This document shows positions 10,099 to 14,812 of a stretch of DNA of 14,812 nt, piece by piece (position 1 is the first letter of the stretch; each line of letters starts with the position of its first letter). Location: contig NW_014012269.1 in assembly GCF_000611645.1 (NCBI RefSeq), positions 1 through 14,812 on the forward strand, in the 5' to 3' direction. The position numbers and the translations under genes were made by a program. The DNA is from Monoraphidium neglectum (lineage: Eukaryota; Chlorophyta; Chlorophyceae; Sphaeropleales; Selenastraceae). Under the pieces are notes generated by a model. It had not been told where the DNA came from. It did not search any database and worked only from the letters and a program-made list of their open reading frames with translations.

Positions 10099-10601
10099 CG
10101 GTATGCATTCCCTTCCCAGGCGCCGCACTTGCCTTTGCACGGCTGCCATTTGGGTGCGCCTCTGGCCCCTGCCGCGTCTGCCTTTTATCCTATCAGTGCA
10201 ACGAACACCTGCAACGGCTTGTGGAGTCCCGGGTGGGATGGTCGGCCGATGAGCACTGGTTGGGCGCCTGTGCAGTACACATGAGCAGCAATCAATTGTC
10301 AGTCATCCATTCACAATGGTGATTGAGCTTGAATGACCGCAGGAAGCCTTTCTTAAACGTGAAGGGGCTATCTGGTGGGGTTCCTGCATCAGCTGGCATT
10401 GCGTCAAAGAACTGCTGCGCCCTGGCGGGGCGCAGTGTACCAAGTCCCCAATTGGCCTCTTTTCTGGGTGTGTCTACGTCCAGGAGACTGTCGTCGCACC
10501 CTGTCAAAGCGCAAGGCTTATGATGAGCCTAGTGAATTGGATGGAGTTGCAGTGACTCATTGCCCCTGTTGCGCCCACCTTGCCCCGATACATGTGTAGA
10601 T

Positions 10602-10606
10602 TTACA
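10602..10606 (-). promoter_or_regulatory. Candidate poly(A) signal TGTAA for the ABCG transporter gene
   Basis: Read on the minus strand this is TGTAAA, and it is the first TGTAA found after the ABCG stop at 11091, about 485 bases downstream. Together with the plus-strand signal at 10094-10098 it would leave about 500 bases between the two convergent transcript ends. Confidence 0.45.
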
Positions 10607-11090
10607 CCAGGCGGAAAGGCACAATATTCAGCCAGGAAGAGCAATTCTCCATCACTCCGCGGATGCTTGCGCAGGCTCGAGCCACTGGAACGGAAGTGGA
10701 ACGGCCGACTGCTGCGCGGGCGGCAAAGGCGGCAACAAAGCAGGGGGTGTGCCAAACAGACAGACAAGCTGCATGCCAGTTTCAGGCATTAGGGGAGAGC
10801 TGCGCCCTGTGATTTTCTGGCCTGTTGTATTTGTCATTTGCGGGAGGTTCGATGTCCAGAGCAGTCAAGGGCGTCAGTGGCTGCCAATACAGCAAGATGG
10901 GTCCCTGTGGCTTCGAGTCAGCCACACCAATCCTATAGTCTTGGTCGGCCATCCACTTTCTGAACGCTGCCTGAGCCCTTGCACCAAAAGCGGGCTGGCG
11001 CCAAAATTAAATCAAGTGAGCGTCTGAGAGCGCACATGGCGCCGCCCGGCCGCGCGCGCGGTGCGCGCCAAATCCCTCGAGACAACCCCG

Positions 11091-14000
11091 TCACTGCGCA
11101 GCGGTGCCGCGCCCGCCCCTGCAGAGCAGCGCAGCCGCCAGGCGCTGCAGGGCGCGCCTCGTCGAGCCACCGCCGTGGCGCCACAGCGTGAAGCTCGTGG
11201 CGGAGAACGCCAGCACGACAGACCCGAGGTAGAAGCCCGCGAGGCCAAGGGCAGACTCGAACGCGCGTGACGGCACGAGGCCGAGGGTGCGGAGGAACAC
11301 GTCGCCCTTGATCCCCTCCAGCTGGGCAAAGCCGGAGACCTGTGGCGCCGCGAGGGCGGGCGGCGAGTGAGGAGGGGTTCATGCCTGAGAGCAGGCCTTT
11401 GCAGGCCTTTTCAGGCAGCCGAGAGCGCAACACGCGATGAAGGCCATGCGCTCCGGCCATCCGCACCCAGGTGACCCAAACCCCAGATACCAGGCGGCCA
11501 ACACGGAAAGGCAACCGGAGTTCCTGACACAGATCAAACAGCCCTGGAGGCTGACACAGAATGAAACAGGCCCGTGGAGGTAAACAACACGACCCACCTT
11601 GAGGCTGTACATCTGGTCGGCCATCTCGTTGGCTGCCAGCACCTCAAAGGCGAAGCTCATGGGGCTAAGGTTGCGGATCCAGCGCAGCCACGGGGGGATA
11701 GACATGGGGTTGACCAGGTAGCCGCCGACGAGGACCCACCTGCGCGACGGATGGGGGCATTCGAATTGTGCTGATCAGCTTTGTGCACTTTGTGTGTGTT
11801 TGTGCGTGTGTATGTGTGTGTGTGTGTGTGCGTGTGCGTGTGTGTGTGTGTGTGTGCATGTGCGTGTGCGTGTTTGGGGGAGGGGGTTGCATGTGGGCGT
11901 CTGGTCACGTCGGAGGGGGGCATGCTTGGGTGCTCAGAAGGCAAAGGAGGCCCAGCGGCAGCAACCATGGTAGTGAGGGCGATCAGCAAGGCGGCGGGCG
12001 GGACCAGGGCCGCCTCAGGGCCTGGTGTTGGAAGCGCTGTGTGCAACACTAAAAGACTGTGAAAACTAGGGCACAAATCAGGTGGCCATGCAGAGGGCAT
12101 GATGCAATATGCTTTTCAGCAGCACTGCAGTCGCGAGCGAGGGCACCCAAACCGGTTGCCTGCTGCCACTCACATGAGCAGGATGATGTTCATGGCCAGG
12201 GTGGTGGCGGAGGAGGTCCGGCACAGCGCGGTGAGCGCGGTGGTCAGGGCGCCCACAGTGCAGCTGTAGGTGGCCAGCACAAACATGAACGTGACGATGC
12301 GCGACACCTCGGGCAGCAGCCCGACCTGAAGGTTGGTGAGCACGAGAAAGTGAGAGGATGGTGCACCCAGGGTCGCGCGAAGTGTCAGTCGATGCGGGTG
12401 GGAGGGGGGTGGGCACTGGCTGTGTGGTCCAGGTTACCGGCATGTAGATGCAGATTTGAAGGCCCTTGTTTGATCTCGTCATCCCGCCCAGTCATCATCT
12501 CCATCTGATCATCTTCGCTTCCACCAACAACACACAATCAGCATCCCCTCATAATCATTGACCAGGCGAGACGCTGTGTCGACGAAACACCCAACATCTG
12601 CTGCAATACTCAGCACTCGCGACGGGCCAGGGGACCATCTGGGCGCAATCCCAGCCATTCCTCAAACCTCACAACCCATTCCAGGCTCACCCCATCAAGT
12701 CTGCGAATCCAGAGCCCATCCCATCTCAACCACATCAGATTCTCCAACAGCAATAACACATTGTTGTTGTTTGCGAAACTCACCATGGGGTACACCAGGG
12801 CGCTGAAGAGCAGCGCGGGCAGCGTCCTCAGCAGCAGCCCGTCCAGCACCAGGCTCGACAGCAGGTAGGTGCCGCCCCTGTAGTAGTGCCCCGCCACCTC
12901 TCGCTCCACCAGCTCCCTCTCAAGCACCAGCCCGTCCACCACAGACACGCTCGTCCACCCAAACAGCGCCAGGGCAAAAAACATCGCCCCCAGGCGGTTT
13001 TGAACCCCGACCTGCGTGTTCTCCAGCTTGAAGAAGACGGCGCCGACGACGAGGCCGAGGCTGAGCGCGACGAGGAGGTGCAGCATGAGCAGCCGCGGCT
13101 CGCGGCGCATGTTGGTGAAGGCGCGCCAGTACAGGACCGCGCATTCGCGCGCGGCAGCGCGCGCCGCAGCGGCCGCGCGCGCGCAGACGCCGCCGCACGC
13201 GTCGTCAGGCGCGTCTGCTGCGGCCACGGCGGGCGCGGATGACGGCGGCGGTGGCGGCGGCGCGGCGGCGGCAGCGGCGGCGGCAGCGCCGCCATACATT
13301 GCCAGGAGCGTGGGGCTGCTGCTGGTGCTGCTATTGCTGACCTGCTCCAGACGCGCGAGGTTTGCCGCAATGCTGGCCGCCGCGCCCGCGCCCGCGCCGT
13401 TGGCGGCCGCCGCGGCGGCCGCCCCCAGCCCGGCCACGCGCCGGCGCGCCTCGCCGCACTTCTCCGCGTATGCAAGCAGCATCGCTAGCCCCGCCGGCTG
13501 CGACGCGACGTGCAGCATATGCTCCGCTGGCTGCCGCCGCCGGGGCACTGGCAGGCCCGCCGCCGCAAAGTGCGGCCCGACGCTCGCGGGCGTCCCCAGG
13601 TACGCGAGCCGCCCCTTGGCCAGCAGCAGCACCTGGGACAGGGAGTCAAACATGTCGGGCGACGGCTGGTGCAGGCTCATGATGACGACGCGGTCGTGCA
13701 TGGCAATCTCCTGGGCGGTGCGCATGAGGTTGTACGCGGTGAACGAGTCGAGGCCGCTGGTTGGCTCGTCCATGATGACGAGGCGCGGGCGGGTGACGAG
13801 CGCCATCGCGATGGTGACGCGGCGGCGCTCGCCGCCGCTGACGCCGCGGATGGAGGCGCTGCCGCCGACGAGGCTGGTGGCGACGTGGGAGAGGCCGAGC
13901 TCAGCCAGCACGCCGTCGATGCGCTCCTGTTTGGCGCGGCGGGGCGTGTTGGTGCAGACCAGGGCTTGGGGGTTTGGGGTGGGGGCTGGAAGAGTGGGGG

Positions 14001-14812
14001 CTGCTGATAAAGCGTGGTATAACGTAATGTAACGTTATGTAATGGGCTTGAGGAGGTGCATTCGCGGTGAACATGCTGGCGTCGGCCTAGCGTCTCCTTG
14101 TGGGTTCGGTTGGGGATGCAGCATCTGGTGCCTGCAGCAGGTGTCTGCAGCAGGTGCCCGATCAGGGAGCAACGGTTTGCAGGCCGGCATCAGGGGGCGC
14201 CTACAGGGCGGGCTCTGAGTCCGGTGCACTGAGCTCGCTGATGCTTGAGGTTCTGACGCGCGCACCCTGTGACGCGCTTTCCCACCAGCAACACAACCCC
14301 CTGTTCACACACACACATACAAACACGCACGCACGCACGCGCGCACCTGGATCTCCCCCGGGCTGAGGCTGCCGGGCAGCCGCAGCAGCGCGCTGTACCG
14401 CACGCACTCCTCCACCGTCAGCGCCGGCAGCAGCACATCCTTCTGCGGCACAAACGCCGTCACCCTCCGCAGCGCGCCGCGCCGCCGCTCGCCGCCGAGC
14501 GACACCGCGCCGTCGACGCGCGCGCCGGCGCCGACGGACTCAACGGCGCCGGAGAGTATCGAGAGCAGCGTGCTCTTGCCGCTGCCAGAGGGGCCCATGA
14601 CTCCCAGTACCTCGCCCTCATCCACAACGCCGCTGATCCCGTGCAGCAGCACCTTGCGGCCGCCCGCAAAGGCGGCGGCCGCCGCCGCCGGGGCCGCGCC
14701 CGAGTCCGCAACGGCAAGCTCGACGGCCGGCGCCACGGCGGGCGCCGGCGTCGGCGCCGCCGGGCCGCGCGTTGGCTTGCCGGCGGCCTTGCCGGCGGCG
14801 GCGCCGCAGGTG
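11091..14812 (-). CDS. Half-size ABCG (White/WBC) ABC transporter, 5' end outside the window
   Basis: Five minus-strand exons: 14812-14347 (open at the window edge), 13926-12784, 12325-12174, 11739-11598 and 11339-11091, ending in TGA at 11093-11091; 716 residues are visible. The ATP-binding domain comes first, as in ABCG proteins. Counting from the edge: Walker [10 protein letters not shown] at 73-81, Q-loop FVPQKD at 120-125, signature VSGGE at 184-188, Walker B LVIMDE at 204-209, then PTSGLDS, and the H-loop His241 in SLHQPS. A linker of about 120 residues, rich in Ala and Pro, leads to six-helix-type membrane segments from about residue 410 (LYWRAFTN..., [59 protein letters not shown]). 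Only one ATP-binding and one membrane domain are seen, so it should act as a dimer exporting lipids or other hydrophobic molecules; substrate and membrane are unknown. All junctions are GT/AG and in phase. No start ATG is visible in the edge exon, so the N-terminus (possibly a transit peptide) is missing. Confidence 0.97.
11391..11410 (-). repeat. 10-base tandem duplication in ABCG intron 4
   Basis: GCAGGCCTTT is present twice in direct succession (11391-11400 and 11401-11410, plus-strand reading), within the same intron as the 27/30-base repeat. Confidence 0.9.
11524..11580 (-). repeat. Imperfect tandem repeat (27/30 bases) in ABCG intron 4
   Basis: Two similar units (11551-11580 and 11524-11550) lie near the donor end of ABCG intron 4 (11597-11340). 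In the sense strand each begins CCTCCA and ends in a pyrimidine-rich stretch with TGTGTCAG, which resembles a splice acceptor. Confidence 0.8.
11791..11873 (-). repeat. (CA)n-type microsatellite in ABCG intron 3
   Basis: The plus strand shows about 80 bases of interrupted TG units with scattered CG and CATG variants. In the ABCG sense strand this is CA-rich and lies roughly 50-130 bases before the acceptor at 11740 of intron 3 (12173-11740). Confidence 0.95.
14019..14042. repeat. AT-rich inverted/direct repeat in ABCG intron 1
   Basis: ATAACG (14019-14024) and CGTTAT (14033-14038) form an inverted repeat around an 8-base spacer, and TAACGTAATG, TAACGTTATG and TAATG form staggered direct repeats. 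The patch is AT-rich in a very GC-rich setting and carries two TGTAA words on the strand antisense to the ABCG gene. Confidence 0.7.
14306..14346 (-). repeat. GT-rich microsatellite forming the start of ABCG intron 1
   Basis: On the sense (minus) strand the donor GTGCGCGCG of intron 1 (14346-13927) runs directly into GTGC, GTGT and TGTG units for about 40 bases, so the splice donor itself is part of the repeat tract. Confidence 0.9.

Larger units (their letters stand above)
9328..11090. other. Region between convergent genes (probable 3' UTRs)
   Basis: This stretch lies between the stops of the serine hydrolase (plus) and ABCG (minus) genes and carries one TGTAA signal for each. The open frames in it (for example 9900-10322 and 10560-11027) have no recognisable domain. 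The only coding possibility I would keep is the alternative last exon of the serine hydrolase at 9497-9551. Confidence 0.6.

Noticed and set aside
10840..10860. GGTTCGATGTCC resembling a tRNA B box
   Set aside because: It does not match the consensus exactly, and no matching acceptor stem or anticodon arm was found upstream.
13016..14032. 338-codon open frame on the plus strand
   Set aside because: It is antisense to ABCG exon 2, consists mainly of Ala/Arg runs from GC-rich triplet repeats, and the minus strand carries unmistakable ABC motifs.
3139..14812. The MAPEG enzyme, serine hydrolase and ABCG exporter as one detoxification cluster
   Set aside because: The functions are loosely compatible, but orientation is mixed, no shared pathway enzyme is present, and adjacency in a eukaryotic genome is weak evidence.

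Overview
The window looks like nuclear DNA of a green alga (Chlorophyta). It is GC-rich, its genes are broken by many short introns (about 115-470 bases) with GT...AG borders, exons have GC-rich third positions, GT/CA microsatellites sit inside introns, and TGTAA-type poly(A) signals lie about 430-770 bases after the stop codons. Nothing bacterial in layout is present (no operons, no ribosome binding sites). The species cannot be named from the sequence.

Layout: bases 1-2700 hold no gene I can support, apart from a possible last few codons of a plus-strand gene ending at 65. Bases 3139-5027 (minus) hold a six-exon gene for a small MAPEG-family membrane protein (133 residues), whose exons are too short to show as long open frames. 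Bases 5028-6136 are the divergent 5' region shared by the MAPEG gene and the next gene. Bases 6137-9327 (plus) hold a nine-exon gene for a secreted or lumenal serine hydrolase of the class C beta-lactamase / penicillin-binding-protein-like family (447 residues in my model), with the SxxK, YSN and HxG active-site motifs all intact. Bases 9328-11090 are the region between two convergent genes, with one candidate poly(A) signal for each. Bases 11091-14812 (minus) hold five exons of a half-size ABCG (White/WBC type) ABC transporter, which runs off the right edge at its 5' end.

Functionally the three genes are a membrane enzyme of the glutathione-transferase/eicosanoid superfamily, a serine hydrolase and an ABCG exporter. 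Each would suit handling of lipids or xenobiotics, but in a eukaryotic genome adjacency alone does not show that they work together. I found no CRISPR array, tRNA, rRNA, transposon with coding capacity or plainly new system. The most useful results are the reconstructed exon structures, two stop-free introns whose length is a multiple of three, a stop codon lying inside a consensus splice donor, and GT/CA microsatellites close to splice sites.
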